From contig JADKBU010000009.1 in assembly GCA_016714935.1 (NCBI GenBank), positions 1 through 64,000 of the forward strand: a stretch of DNA of 64,000 nucleotides, given 5' to 3'. How positions within the stretch are numbered: the stretch's first letter is position 1; every line of letters starts with the position of its first letter. Both the position numbers and the translations under genes were made by a program. Source of the stretch: Candidatus Accumulibacter propinquus (GTDB lineage: Bacteria > Pseudomonadota > Gammaproteobacteria > Burkholderiales > Rhodocyclaceae). Positions 17,805-27,118 of this stretch are shown piece by piece. The notes under the pieces are model-generated. The model did not search any database and was not told the origin of the DNA. It was given only the letters and a program-made list of their open reading frames with translations.

Positions 17805-18451
17805 CTGGTCTGTTCTCCGGCGTTGAACCATTGCTGATCCAGGCACATGCGCAGTCCCATGCGCGCCCGGTGCAGAACGACCCAGCAGTTGTTGCTGCTC
17901 ATCGCCAGTTCGGTGCAGATTTCGTCGGTTTCCAGGCCGAGCATCTCGCGCATCATGAAGACGCGTGCCGTCGCTGCCGGCAGGCGGTTCAGACAGCCAT
18001 CGAAAACCGCCCAGAAACGCTGGTTCTCGAAACTCTTTTCCGGGTCGCCCCAATCCGCCGGTCGGCTGTCGCTGTGCCAGTGTCCGTTGGCGCTGAACAG
18101 CGGGTCGAAATCGGCATCATCGATCTCCGTTTCGGGCGCCTGATAGCTGGGCTCGCGCACTCGCCGCCGGATGATGTCGACGATCTTGTTCCTGAGAATC
18201 GAAAACACCCAGGTCTTGAGCTTGGCCCGCTCGGCAAAGCGGTCGGCTCCCTGCAGGGCGGCGAGCATCGCCTCCTGCACCGCGTCTTCGGCGCTGGCCT
18301 GATCGCGCAACTGCAGCACCGCGAAGCGCAACATTTCGCGCTGGAAGCCGGCCATCTCGGCAGCGATGCCGGCGGCGGCCGCCGGCAGGGTGCGGCTTCC
18401 CGCCGCCGGCGATGGTCCCGGATCGGCACGCCCGCGAGCGTTGAGGGTCAT
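17801..18451 (-). CDS. ECF-type RNA polymerase sigma factor
   Basis: 216 residues from the ATG at 18451, supported by AGGAG 11 bases upstream; a longer frame to 18556 has no such site. Region 2 is seen at about residues 35–105 (AEDAVQEAMLAALQGADRF, then TWVFSILRNKIVDIIRRR) and region 4 at about 145–205 (CLNRLPAATARVFMMREMLGL, ELAMSSNNCWVVLHRAR, the recognition helix). The linker between them is longer than usual and acidic. It directs RNA polymerase to stress-type promoters when its anti-sigma partner, coupled by an ATGA overlap, lets go. Targets cannot be inferred from the window. Confidence 0.93.
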   Translation of the reverse strand: MTLNARGRADPGPSPAAGSRTLPAAAAGIAAEMAGFQREMLRFAVLQLRDQASAEDAVQEAMLAALQGADRFAERAKLKTWVFSILRNKIVDIIRRRVREPSYQAPETEIDDADFDPLFSANGHWHSDSRPADWGDPEKSFENQRFWAVFDGCLNRLPAATARVFMMREMLGLETDEICTELAMSSNNCWVVLHRARMGLRMCLDQQWFNAGEQTR

Positions 18452-18830
18452 GGCGCTGCGCTCTCCTCTGAACATGCACACGAGTCTGGCACGGATTCCG
18501 ATCTCTCCAAAAAGTGGCCTCCAGCCATGCAGGGACCGCCGCCGGGCCCCTTGCACTTCGATGCGAAGGGGGAAGGGCAGGTCACCGGACCTGCTGCCGA
18601 AGCCGTGTCCGCACAGGACGGGAACAGGGTTCGCAGTCTATACGCAGTTGCCGGGGCATGGAACAGCCACGGGTGCGCTGGCTGCCGGGTGTGCGGAGAG
18701 CTGCCGCGCGTGCCCTTCCGCTCGCCGCCTGCCATGCCGTTGAACTGGCGCGTGGCGACCCAAAAATGCCGCCATTGCGAACGAAATGCAATAAGATGAG
18801 CAGCCCCCAACTACTGGCAAGGAGACTCAG
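18452..18830. other. Intergenic region between sigma factor and alanine dehydrogenase
   Basis: 379 bp between divergent genes. Frames here are short and show no family features. It must carry the promoters of both units, but I could not pick out a convincing -35/-10 pair. AAGGAG just before 18831 is the ribosome binding site of ald. Confidence 0.5.
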
Positions 18831-19945
18831 ATGCACATCGGCGTACCCAGGGAAATCAAGAACCACGAATATCGTGTTGGACTGACCCCGTCATCGGTTC
18901 GGGAGATGGTCGAGCATGGTCACCAGGTGACGGTTGAGAGCGGCGCCGGGACAGGCATCGGCGCGACCGACGAGGTGTACCGCAAGGCCGGCGCGGTCAT
19001 TGCCGATACCGCCGGGGAGATTTTCGGCACCGCCGAAATGATCATCAAGGTCAAGGAGCCGCAGGCTGGCGAGCGAGCGATGCTGCGCGAGGGCCAGATT
19101 CTCTGCCTACCTCCACCTCGCTCCCCGATCCGGCACAGTGTGCCGACCTGGTCAGCAGTGGCGCGGTGTGCATCGCCTATGAAACGGTGACGCAGCCCGG
19201 TGGCGGCTGCCGCTGCTGGCGCCGATGTCGGAGGTCGCTGGCCGGCTGTCGGTGCAGGCCGGCGCCTCTCCCTCGAAAAGGCGCACGGCGGCATGGGCAT
19301 CCTGCTTGGCGGCGTCGCCGGCGTGCCGTCGGCGCGGATCGTCATCCTCGGTGGCGGCGTCGTCGGCTCGAACGCGGCGCAGATCGCCGTCGGCAGCGGT
19401 GCGCAGGTGGTGGTCATCGATCGCAACCTCGACGTCCTGCGGCGCATGGATCGTCTGCTCGGGGCGCGCGTGATCACCGTGTTTTCCAACCGCGACAACG
19501 TCGAACACCATGTGTTGCGTGCCGACCTGGTCATCGGTGGCGTGCTGATTCCCAGCGCCGCGGCGCCAAGCTGGTGACCCGCCAGATGGTCGACGCCATG
19601 AAGCCGGGGTCGGTGATCGTTGACGTCGCCATCGACCAGGGCGGCTGCTGCGAGACGGCCAAGGCCACCACGCACGCCGAACCGACTTACATGGTCGGCA
19701 AGGTGGTGCACTACTGTGTGGCCAACATGCCCGGCGGCGTGCCCCGCACCTCGACCTACGCGCTCAACAATGCGACGCTGCCTTTTGCCCTGCAGATCGC
19801 CGACAAGGGCTGGCGGCAGGCGCTGCAGGACAATGTTCACCTGCGCAATGGACTGAACGTCGCTTTCGGCAAGGTCACCTGCCGCGAGGTGGCAGAAGAC
19901 CTGGGTTACCTCTACCACGATGCACTGTCGGTGATCGCCGGCTGA
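18831..19945 (+). pseudogene. ald: Alanine dehydrogenase, broken by five small indels
   Basis: The pieces together cover a full alanine dehydrogenase (about 370 residues), which interconverts L-alanine and pyruvate with NAD. The N-terminal part MHIGVPREIKNHEYRVGLTP with EVYRKAGA and IIKVKEPQ, the middle CIAYETV, MSEVAGRLSVQAGA, the Rossmann motif VILGGGVVGSNAA and the end VTRQMVDAMKPGSVIVDVAID, MPGGVPRTSTYALNNATLP are all well conserved. The frame breaks near 19102 (two bases short), 19125 (one extra C in CCCC), 19209, 19268 and 19571 (one base short each). The amino acids between breaks are not degraded, which points to recent damage or sequencing error rather than an old pseudogene. A strong AAGGAG lies upstream of the ATG. 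As read, only a 119-residue fragment would be made. Confidence 0.9.
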
Positions 19946-20132
19946 GCTTTGGCCGGGCGGTGGGCAAGGTGGGCGGCGTAAAGTCCGGATTTCTCCTGGA
20001 GTCGCCGGTTCGCGTCGGGCACCCGTTACGATTTTGCCTGGGCGCCGCCCGTGCACGTGACGAATAGCGCCGAGAGCGTCCTGACATGAAGCGCTCGATT
20101 CACGTTCTCGGCGGCGACGGTCTGGCAAGATC

Positions 20133-22601
20133 ATGAACCCTCATGACGGCCTCTATGACGAGGTGGTCTCCAGTGCCCTGTGGGGTGCGCTATTGAAGAC
20201 CACCGGCGAGGGTGAGCGCACCCTCGATCCGCTTGCCGCTGAGGATGTTGCCGGGCGCTTATCCGATGCACTGGCCCGCCAACTCTCGCGGATACTCGAG
20301 GACCTGGGAGGCACCGGGGAAGAGAGGGCACACCGGCAATTGGAACTGGTCAATTCGATCCTGACGGATGTTCGCCATCGGCTTGGCGGTCATGGCAATC
20401 AGATCGATACCGTCCACGCGCCATTGCAGCTGCTGCATTCTATCCATCGGCGTACTCCGCCACGCGTACTGCCCGATACCGGTTTGGCCATGCCTTGGCT
20501 GTTTACCGCGGGCAAGGGTTCGCCCTCGCTACTGAGTGAGTTACGCCGCGAGCTTGCTGCCTGCGATGAAGTGGATATCCTGGTCAGCTTCATCACCCAT
20601 TCCGGGGTGCGCAAGTTGCTGGACATACTGCAATCGGTGACGTCCGTCGGGGCGGATGGCCAGCCGCGCAGCCGCTTGCGTGTGTTGACTACCACTTACA
20701 CTGGCGCGACCGAGATTCAGGCTGTGGATGAGTTGGCCAGATTGCCGGGGTGCCAGGTTAAAGTTTCTCTGGACGGCCGCCGGACCCGGTTGCATGCAAA
20801 GGCATGGTTATTCAGGCGCAAGACCGGCTTCGGCTCGGCTTATGTGGGCAGCGCCAACCTTTCAGGTGCGGCCTTGGCGGGAGGGCTCGAATGGACAGTG
20901 AAGTTTACCGAGCGTGGGCAGTTGGAGTTATTCGAACGTGCCAAGGCACATTTTGAAACGCTCTGGGACGACAACGAATTCCAAGCATATGATCCGGCAG
21001 ATAGCAGGCATCGCCGAGCCCTGAGTGAAGCGCTAAGGCGGGAATCGGGCGACGACATCGTAGCGCGACCGACCTTCTTCGATCTGGAGCCGAAGGCCTA
21101 TCAACAGGAGATGCTCGATCAGTTGCTGATCGAGCGTGAACGCGGCCGGCGGCGAAATCTGGTTGTGGCGGCCACCGGTACAGGCAAGACGGTTGTCGCC
21201 GCTTTTGACTATCGGCGCGAGTGCGAACAGAAGGGCGGAAGACCACGCCTGCTGTTCGTCGCGCACCGGTTGGAAATTCTCAAACAGGCATTGCGCACCT
21301 TCCGGGAGGTGTTGCGAGACCATTCCTTCGGCGAATTGCTCGTCGGAGGTACGGAGATTGAGCGCTTCGATCATCTCTTCGCCAGCATTGACAGTCTCGC
21401 ATCTCGCAATCTGGTGCAGCGCTGTGGTGCAGACTATTGGCATGTGGTGGTGGTCGACGAGTGTCATCGTCTCGCCGCAGAGCGCTTCCATAACTTCGTC
21501 AGCGTTGTCCGACCACACATTCTCCTGGGTTTGACGGCAACTCCCGAACGCAGCGATGGGCAACCCATTCTGGGATATTTCGACAATCGACCGGATGGCG
21601 CTCCGGCGGTTGAACTACGGCTCTGGCATGCTCTCGATCTACAATTTCTGAGCCCCTTCGAGTACTACGCTTGCGATGACGACACCGATTTTTCTCAGGT
21701 GCCCTGGGAGCAGCCGGGAGAGCTGGCGGCCATAGACGAGTTGGTCACTGGCAATGAGGTGCGCGCCCGGCTTGTTCTCAACGAGTGGCGTCGTCTGGCT
21801 GGCGACCCTGCCCGGTGCCGTGCCTTGGTGTTCTGTGTTTCTGTGGCGCACGCGCTGTACATGACCCAGAAACTGAATCAATCCGGGATCCGAGCGCTTT
21901 GCGTGGTGGGAAACACCCCTGACCAAGAGCGACGTCGCGCACCCGAACTGCTCGCAAGTGGTCAGGTCTGTGCCCTGGTCACCTGTGATCTCTACAACGA
22001 GGGGGTGGATCTGCCTTCGGTTGATACGCTGTTGTTGCTGCGGCCCACCCAAAGCCCGGTCTTGTTTCAACAGCAGATCGGTCGTGGCCTGCGACTGGCC
22101 AAGGGCAAGGAAAGCTGTCTGGTGCTCGATTTTGTGGGTCGCCATCGGCAAGACTTTCGTTTCGATCGTTTGCTCGCTACCATCACCGGCCTTTCGCGTG
22201 GACAGTTGATCGATGCCGTCGACCAAGGGTTTGGCTCACTTCCGCCAGGCTGCCACATCCACCTGCAACGTCAGACCCGCGATCAGGTATTGAGCAGTCT
22301 GAAACGATTGGTACAGCAAAACTGGCGTCGCTTGCGTGCCGAGTTGCAAACCTATGTGGCTCTCAAAGGGCGCGTCAACGTTCGTCTGGCGACCTTTCTA
22401 CGCGAGCAGGCTGTTGATCTGAAGACATCACGGTGGCGGGCGGCGGGGGTGCGCGGGGCCGAAACCAGAGCGGGGGCCGGAACCCGGCGCGGCCGGCTGG
22501 GCCAGAAGACGATTATTTTGGCGGTCGCTTCGCAGACCTCCTACATATCGATGACCCGGCACGCATCAACTTGCTTCTCAAAGTGGGGGAAGCCCCCTCT
22601 A
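20133..22601 (+). pseudogene. Phospholipase-D-like nuclease fused to SF2 helicase (DUF3427-type), truncated by IS
   Basis: Residues 110–290 form a phospholipase-D-like domain with LHAKAWLF (HxK) and AYVGSANLSGAAL. The helicase core follows: Walker A AATGTGKT (about 346), DECHR (about 440), LTATPER (about 468) and motif VI QQIGRGLR (about 648), then a DUF3427-like region. Such fusions act on DNA and are frequent in defence islands. A one-base deletion near 22421 (CTGAAGAC, expected CTGGAAGAC) shifts the frame; the other frame continues sensibly (PEDDYFGGRFADLLHIDDPARINLLL) until the ISAzo13-family element at about 22601 removes the C-terminus. As read, the ORF runs out at 22619 with a junk tail. 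Base composition is lower in GC than in the neighbours, which fits acquired DNA. Confidence 0.85.
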
Positions 22602-22627
22602 GGACGCAAGCAAAAATAACTTGAACA
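22601..22627 (+). repeat. Left terminal inverted repeat of the IS
   Basis: 27 bases matching the right end in inverted orientation with one difference (C at position 7 here, T in the inverse of the other end). Confidence 0.9.
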
Positions 22628-22634
22628 ATACGAG

Positions 22635-23859
22635 TTATTTGTCATTGTCCCGAGGTATCAGCCGGTAGTTCCATTCGCCATGAAACGCGTCGCGCTCGAT
22701 GGCGAGCGAAGCCAGCTCTTCGTCGGACACCTTGATTCCCGACGTATAAGCGTTCTCATCGATCGCCGCCTGGATTCGCAAGCCGGTCTCGGTGGTCGTG
22801 TTGCCGATCAGGTTCACCACCACCTGACGACTGACGAGCGGTCGGCCGCGCCAATTCGCGGTGATGTGGCAGAACATGCGATGCTCGATTTTGTTCCACT
22901 TGCTGGTTCCAGGCGGGAGATGACAAACCTGAACCGTCAGGCGCAGTTCATCCGCCAGTTTCTGCAACTCCCTTCGCCATAGACGCACGCGATAACCGTT
23001 GCTGCCACCGCCATCCGCGGTGATCAGCAGACGGCGAACATTCGGGTAGGTCACCTGTCCCATTTCACGCCACCAGCGCCGGATGCTCTCGACGGCGAAT
23101 TCGGCGGTATCGTGGTCGATGCCGACACTGACCCAGCCCGTATTGGTGGTCAAGTCATAAACCCCGTAGGGTGCGACCTTGCCGAGTTCACGGTCAATGA
23201 AGTCATGAACCCGGACTTCTTCTGGCTTGCCCTTGGGTTGCCACTCTTTGCCGCCATTTTTGAAGTCGCCGATTAACTCTTTCTTCTTGGTGTCCACCGA
23301 AATGACCGGATCACCTGCCGCCTGATACTCCGCAACGGTGCGGGCAATGTGGCTGAACTGGGCATCGCGGTCTTCATGCTGCCCACCCTCTCGGGTCTTT
23401 CGCGTTGATTGCAGACTGAAGCCTGCCAGACTCAACAAATCACACAGGCTTCGCTGGCTGACCGTGTGCCCCTGCCGCCTCAGTTCTTCAGCCAACCGAT
23501 AGGTGCTCTTGCAGGTCCAGCGCAGCGGCGACATCGGATCACCACGCGTTGTCGGCTCCACCAAGGCGTCGACATCGCTCAGCAAGCTGGCATCCTTGTC
23601 AATCAGCTTCTTTCGCCCACCTCCTGCCGCTCGCGCCCGGAGTTGCACGCCTTGCTCCCCGGCCGACACCGGTGCATTCAGTTCACTCAAACCCGGCATG
23701 AATCGTCGTGCGCGACAGGCCAGTCGCCTTGGCGACCAAGGTGACGCCACCACGCCCCAGGCTTCGTGCCTCCGTCGCCGCCCAAAGGCGAAGCGTGGCC
23801 TCATCCAGCCTTCCACACAGCGCTTGATACTTGGCTTCTATGGCTAGCTCTTGCTCCAT
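22635..23859 (-). pseudogene. ISAzo13-family transposase, one frameshift
   Basis: The N-terminal piece (from MEQELAIEAKYQALCGRLDE at 23859) carries the helix-turn-helix part; the longer piece carries the DDE core with VISVDTKKKELIGDFKNGG, VSVGIDHDTAEFAVE, LLITADGGGSNGYRVRLW, LPPGTSKWNKIEHRMFCHIT and NWRGRPLVSRQ, all hallmarks of the ISAzo13 (Rhodopirellula-type DDE) family. The join is broken by an extra A at 23689–23691 (AAA where AA keeps frame: TIHAGLSELNAPV). Removing it gives one continuous protein of about 408 residues. It could be a sequencing error; otherwise the copy cannot transpose by itself. Confidence 0.88.
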
Positions 23860-23887
23860 GCAGAAACCATAAGACAATTACCACAAA

Positions 23888-23914
23888 TGTTCAAGTTATT
23901 TTTGCTTACGTCCT
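23888..23914 (-). repeat. Right terminal inverted repeat of the IS
   Basis: Inverted copy of the left repeat. Its outer bases supply the TAA stop codon for hsdM (23906–23908). Confidence 0.9.
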
Positions 23915-25486
23915 TAGTGGTAGGTATTCGTTTGAAACCTTAGCCATAAAACCCCAGCCCCCCAGCTTCTGCCGGATCAAAGCATCGAGTTCCGCCCCCT
24001 TCGCCATCTGCTCGCCGAGCTTCTCGGTGAGCTTCTGCATCTTCTCGGCGAAGGCCTCGTCGTCGTCCTCGACCTCTTCGGCTCCCACGTAGCGGCCCGG
24101 CGTCAGCACGTGGCCATGCTCGCCGATCTCGGCGAGATTCACGCTGCGACAGTAGCCAGGGATGTCCTGATACTCCTCAGCGTCTGCCTCATCACGCCAG
24201 GCAGCGACGGTGCCGGCAATGCGGTCAATGACTTCATCGGGGAACTCCGTCTGCATCCGGCTGATCATGCGGCCCAGCTTTCTGGCGTCGATGAACAGCA
24301 CTTCGCCTCGCCGAGCCGCTTTCCGCCTGGTCAGGAACCACAGACACGCGGGGATCTGCGTGTTGAAGAAAAGCTGCCCCGGCAACGCGATCATCACCTC
24401 GACGACGTCGGCCTCGACCATCGCCCGGCGGATGTCGCCCTCGCTGTTCTGGCTGGAACTCATCGAGCCATTGGCCAGCACGATGCCGGCGCGGCCGCTC
24501 GGCTTCAGGTGGTAGAGCATGTGCTGCAGCCACGCGTAGTTGGCGTTGCCCTGCGGCGGCGTGCCGTACTCCCAGCGCGGGTCGCCTTCGAGGCTGCCAT
24601 GCCACCAGTCGCTGATGTTGAACGGCGGGTTGGCGAGAATGAAGTCGGCGCGCAGGTCCGGGTGCTGGTTGCGGGTGAAGGTGTCGGCGGGTTCGCGGCC
24701 GAGGTTGAAGTCGATGCCCCGGATGGCGAGGTTCATCGCCGCGAGGCGCCAGGTCGTCGGGTTGGACTCCTGGCCGTAGATCGACACGTCGCCGAGCTTG
24801 CCGCCGTGCGCCTCGATGAACTTCTCGGACTGCACGAACATGCCGCCGGAGCCGCAGCAGGGGTCATAGACCTTGCCGTGGTGCGGGGCGAGGACGGCGA
24901 CCAGGGTCTTGACGATCGAGGCCGGCGTGTAGAACTGGCCGCCCTTCTTGCCCTCGGCGCTGGCGAACTGGCCGAGGAAGTATTCATAGACCTGCCCGAG
25001 CACGTCGCGGGCCTTGCCGGGGTCGGCACCGAAGCCGATGGTGGACACCAGATCGACCAGTTCGCCGAGCTTGCCGTCGGGCAGGTGGGCGCGCGCATAG
25101 CGCTTGTCGAGGATGCCCTTGAGCCTGGGGTTCTCGACTTCGATGAGGGTCAGCGCATCGTCGATGCGCTTGCCGATGTCCGGCTGCTTGGCGGCGGCGC
25201 GCAGGGCTTCCCAGCGTGCGGATTCGGGCACCCAGAAGACGTTGACCTCGCGGTAGTAGTCGCGGTCTTCGAGTTCTGCCGCGATCAGTTCGGCCGCGTC
25301 GAGATGGTAATCGTCGTCGGGGTCGGCAAAGCGCCGCGCCAGTTCGGCACGCCGCGCGGCAAAGGTGTCCGAGATGTACTTGACGAAGATCAGCCCGAGG
25401 ACCAGGTGCTTGTATTCGGCGGCGTCCATGTTGGCGCGCAGCTTGTCGGCGGTGGCCCACAAGGTCTTCTTGATGTCGTCGAGCAT
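23906..25486 (-). CDS. hsdM: Type I restriction-modification N6-adenine methyltransferase subunit (HsdM)
   Basis: 526 residues. The N-terminal HsdM helical domain (MLDDIKKTLWATADKLRANMD to about 140) is followed by the N6-adenine methyltransferase domain with motif I VYDPCCGSGGMF (about 200) and catalytic motif IV NPPF (about 285), a GQESNPTTWRLAAMNLAIRG block and a C-terminal coiled region. With HsdS it methylates adenine in a bipartite target. The last residues (SNEYLPLRT) and the TAA stop run into the IS end, so the natural C-terminus was probably altered slightly. No hsdS or hsdR follows on the minus strand; the IS and a truncated, opposite-facing helicase lie there instead. It is therefore an orphan, probably inactive without a specificity subunit. 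Confidence 0.92.
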   Translation of the reverse strand: MLDDIKKTLWATADKLRANMDAAEYKHLVLGLIFVKYISDTFAARRAELARRFADPDDDYHLDAAELIAAELEDRDYYREVNVFWVPESARWEALRAAAKQPDIGKRIDDALTLIEVENPRLKGILDKRYARAHLPDGKLGELVDLVSTIGFGADPGKARDVLGQVYEYFLGQFASAEGKKGGQFYTPASIVKTLVAVLAPHHGKVYDPCCGSGGMFVQSEKFIEAHGGKLGDVSIYGQESNPTTWRLAAMNLAIRGIDFNLGREPADTFTRNQHPDLRADFILANPPFNISDWWHGSLEGDPRWEYGTPPQGNANYAWLQHMLYHLKPSGRAGIVLANGSMSSSQNSEGDIRRAMVEADVVEVMIALPGQLFFNTQIPACLWFLTRRKAARRGEVLFIDARKLGRMISRMQTEFPDEVIDRIAGTVAAWRDEADAEEYQDIPGYCRSVNLAEIGEHGHVLTPGRYVGAEEVEDDDEAFAEKMQKLTEKLGEQMAKGAELDALIRQKLGGWGFMAKVSNEYLPLRT

Positions 25487-25836
25487 GGGGTGGCAAGCAC
25501 AGTCGGTTGATCCAGCTATCGATTATGCATCGGGGAGCCTGGCTGGACCCATTTCGGGGGAAAATCGGCGCCTGATATCGGCCGCGAACGCTGCAGGCCT
25601 GCACGTTGCCAGCACAGGAGAACGCCAGTGAGCGATCTGCCGGCAGGATTCACTGATCTCGACGTGCGGGACATGCAGTAGGTCGGGTGGGGTGATTGGT
25701 GGGTGACGGCCGCCGGCCAGGAATGGGCGCCAAAGAAGTCAGCCCAAACAAGTCATTGAGGCGGTCAGGGTGTAAGCTGACAAACCATATCCTGAAGCAC
25801 CGATTTCGTGTTGTTTATTTCATGATGAAGGAGTCA
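25487..25836. other. Intergenic region between hsdM and small exported protein
   Basis: 350 bp. The only coding-like trace is an 18-codon frame at 25628–25681 beginning with GTG after a very good AGGAG (MSDLPAGFTDLDVRDMQ), which looks like the first codons of a gene cut off by an early stop. No promoter could be assigned with confidence. Confidence 0.4.
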
Positions 25837-26055
25837 ATGATGAACCGAATCATTGTAGCTACTGGGCTGGCCTTGGGCCTGGCTTTCACAACCATGCCCG
25901 CGAGCGCCGTCGTATATTGCAAGACCGTGGGCGTACCCAAAGGTTGTGTGGCTCGGCCCACCGCGACGGTGGTAAGGCCCGCCGTAGTTGCGGCTCCGGG
26001 CGTCAGTGCAACCAATCGAAATGGCGGAGTGAACCGCGTCGGCGTTCGGCGCTGA
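25837..26055 (+). CDS. Small exported protein of unknown function
   Basis: 72 residues. AAGGAG at 25828–25833 places the start at one of two adjacent ATGs (25837 or 25840). A signal peptide (NRIIVATGLALGLAFTTMPASA) is followed by a short mature part of about 48 residues, VVYCKTVGVPKGCVARP and a valine/proline/arginine-rich tail. Two cysteines seven residues apart may form a disulfide. Small secreted proteins with this YCxxxGxPxGCVARP pattern occur in many proteobacteria without assigned function. The gene is followed by a palindromic repeat that could end its transcript. Confidence 0.7.
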   Translation: MMNRIIVATGLALGLAFTTMPASAVVYCKTVGVPKGCVARPTATVVRPAVVAAPGVSATNRNGGVNRVGVRR

Positions 26056-26085
26056 ATGGGGGCTGACGGGTGTTTGTGGCGTGTA

Positions 26086-26114
26086 GGGCGGGTAGAGCAA
26101 AGCGAAACCCGCCC
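26086..26114. repeat. REP-like intergenic palindrome
   Basis: Perfect 8-bp arms GGGCGGGT and ACCCGCCC around a 13-nt loop, of the dispersed GGGCGGGT...ACCCGCCC type seen between genes in many proteobacteria. It lies 30 bp after the small exported gene and could double as a terminator. Confidence 0.6.
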
Positions 26115-26352
26115 AGCTGGGCGTCGCACTCAACCCCGCTACGCGGAGCGGGTGACCGAATGCGTTGAGGGTCTGCTTTTTTCAAAAGCCTGAATGACCG
26201 CAACGGGTAGCTTGCCGTCAACGATCAACATCGGAATCTTTCATTCACCAGAACCCTGCCCCGACAACCCGCCACCGCCCGCAATGGCGCTCGAACGTCG
26301 CCCGGCAAGATCGGCACTGCGTAGGGTGCTTGGCCGCGGCATCGGAGAAGAA

Positions 26353-26414
26353 TGGGCGGGCGCGCCTATCGGTAAGGACGGCGGCACGACGTAGTTCGTG
26401 ACTAAACCCGCCCA
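26353..26414. repeat. Second palindromic repeat of the same type, long loop
   Basis: TGGGCGGG at 26353–26360 pairs with CCCGCCCA at 26407–26414. The arms resemble those of the repeat at 26086, which suggests the same repeat family with extra DNA between the arms. Confidence 0.4.
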
Positions 26415-26449
26415 CCTTACCGCAGAAATATCCGCAAGCTCTTGACTTA

Positions 26450-26523
26450 TGGTGCCCCCAGTCGGAATCGAACCAACGCCTGATGATTACAAATCAACTG
26501 CACGACCTTCATGCTACGGGGGC
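26450..26523 (-). tRNA. tRNA-Thr(UGU), unusual D-loop
   Basis: The 74-nt minus-strand sequence folds as a tRNA with encoded CCA: acceptor GCCCCCG/TGGGGGC, D-stem GCAT/GTGC, anticodon loop TTTGTAA (anticodon TGT, threonine), T-arm GTTGG-TTCGATT-CCGAC. The anticodon arm resembles E. coli tRNA-Thr(UGU). Oddities are a seven-base D-loop (GAAGGTC) lacking A14, a T·T mismatch in the anticodon stem and a four-base variable loop. It stands alone, next to the defence-like island, and may be a divergent, element-borne or decaying copy. Confidence 0.75.
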
Positions 26524-27118
26524 ATCTTGCTTCTGACCGCTGCATTATAGCGGAACCAGACGCCATCGCTACTATCCACGCCACAGTGCGGTCACATCCA
26601 GCTTATGCATTCATGCGCCTGCCCTGATCGACGCCACGCTTTATCCGGGGTAACCGGTTCCTGCCGGGACAATTGGCTCGTGGATGGTCGGCGGGCGCCT
26701 CGCGCCGCCAGGGTCTCGCCACTGGTACAGAGAATGACGCCAACCCGTCGGGGCACAGGATTTGCTGGCAACTGTCGTGCTTGTTCCTGCTTTCTTTGGC
26801 GTCGCCTCACTGGCCGATTCGTTGGCGCAGACTTTGGCAGACGAGGCGTGGATGGCCGAGGTTTCCACCATAATCTTCAAGACCAACCACGCACAGAGCC
26901 CCGGTTTATGCATTCAGATTGGCTTGTCCACGCTCTCGCAGCCACCTCTGGTGGTGGATGAATGCGAGTTCGGTAAAGGCCTGGTCGTTTTCAACCGATC
27001 GCAAACCCACACCCCTGGTGCTGCTCCCGGCCAGCGGTCACTAGACGATTGGGGCCGTTTCTTTCGTAGTTGCAAACCCACTGTTAAAATGCGCTGCCTG
27101 CTTCCTTGATAGACAGTC
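26524..27118. other. Gene-poor region upstream of diguanylate cyclase
   Basis: 595 bp. Several open frames of 70–120 codons exist on both strands, but none has a recognisable family, a good ribosome binding site or sensible composition. TTATGCATTCA occurs twice (about 26603 and 26907). It probably holds remnants plus the promoter of the next gene. Confidence 0.5.

Larger units (their letters stand above)
22601..23914. mobile_element. ISAzo13-family insertion sequence with matching terminal inverted repeats
   Basis: About 1.31 kb, bounded by 27-bp terminal inverted repeats that differ at one base: the left end starts AGGACGCAAGCAAAAATAAC (22601–22627) and the right end is its inverse (23888–23914, ending TTACGTCCT). 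The transposase lies between on the minus strand. A TA dinucleotide is found at both boundaries (22600–22601 and 23915–23916), compatible with a TA target duplication if the element begins at 22602. Left flank is the helicase fusion, right flank the end of hsdM, so the target was inside or between them, possibly followed by a deletion. Confidence 0.88.
26056..26449. other. Intergenic region with palindromic repeats
   Basis: 394 bp between the small exported gene and the tRNA. Apart from the two repeats nothing coding was recognised. Confidence 0.5.

Noticed and set aside
19166..19945. Independent 259-codon gene downstream of the ald start
   Set aside because: It stitches an ald segment, an out-of-frame stretch and the ald C-terminus; the true explanation is a frameshifted ald.
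22433..22624. Separate small gene (63 codons) at the end of the helicase
   Set aside because: It is the shifted continuation of the helicase C-terminal region, not an independent gene.
24110..25510. 466-codon plus-strand frame opposite hsdM
   Set aside because: hsdM motifs are clear on the minus strand; the plus frame is a GC-driven shadow.
26605..27109. Open frames of 70–120 codons upstream of the diguanylate cyclase
   Set aside because: No ribosome binding sites, no family resemblance and overlapping frames on both strands with equal merit.
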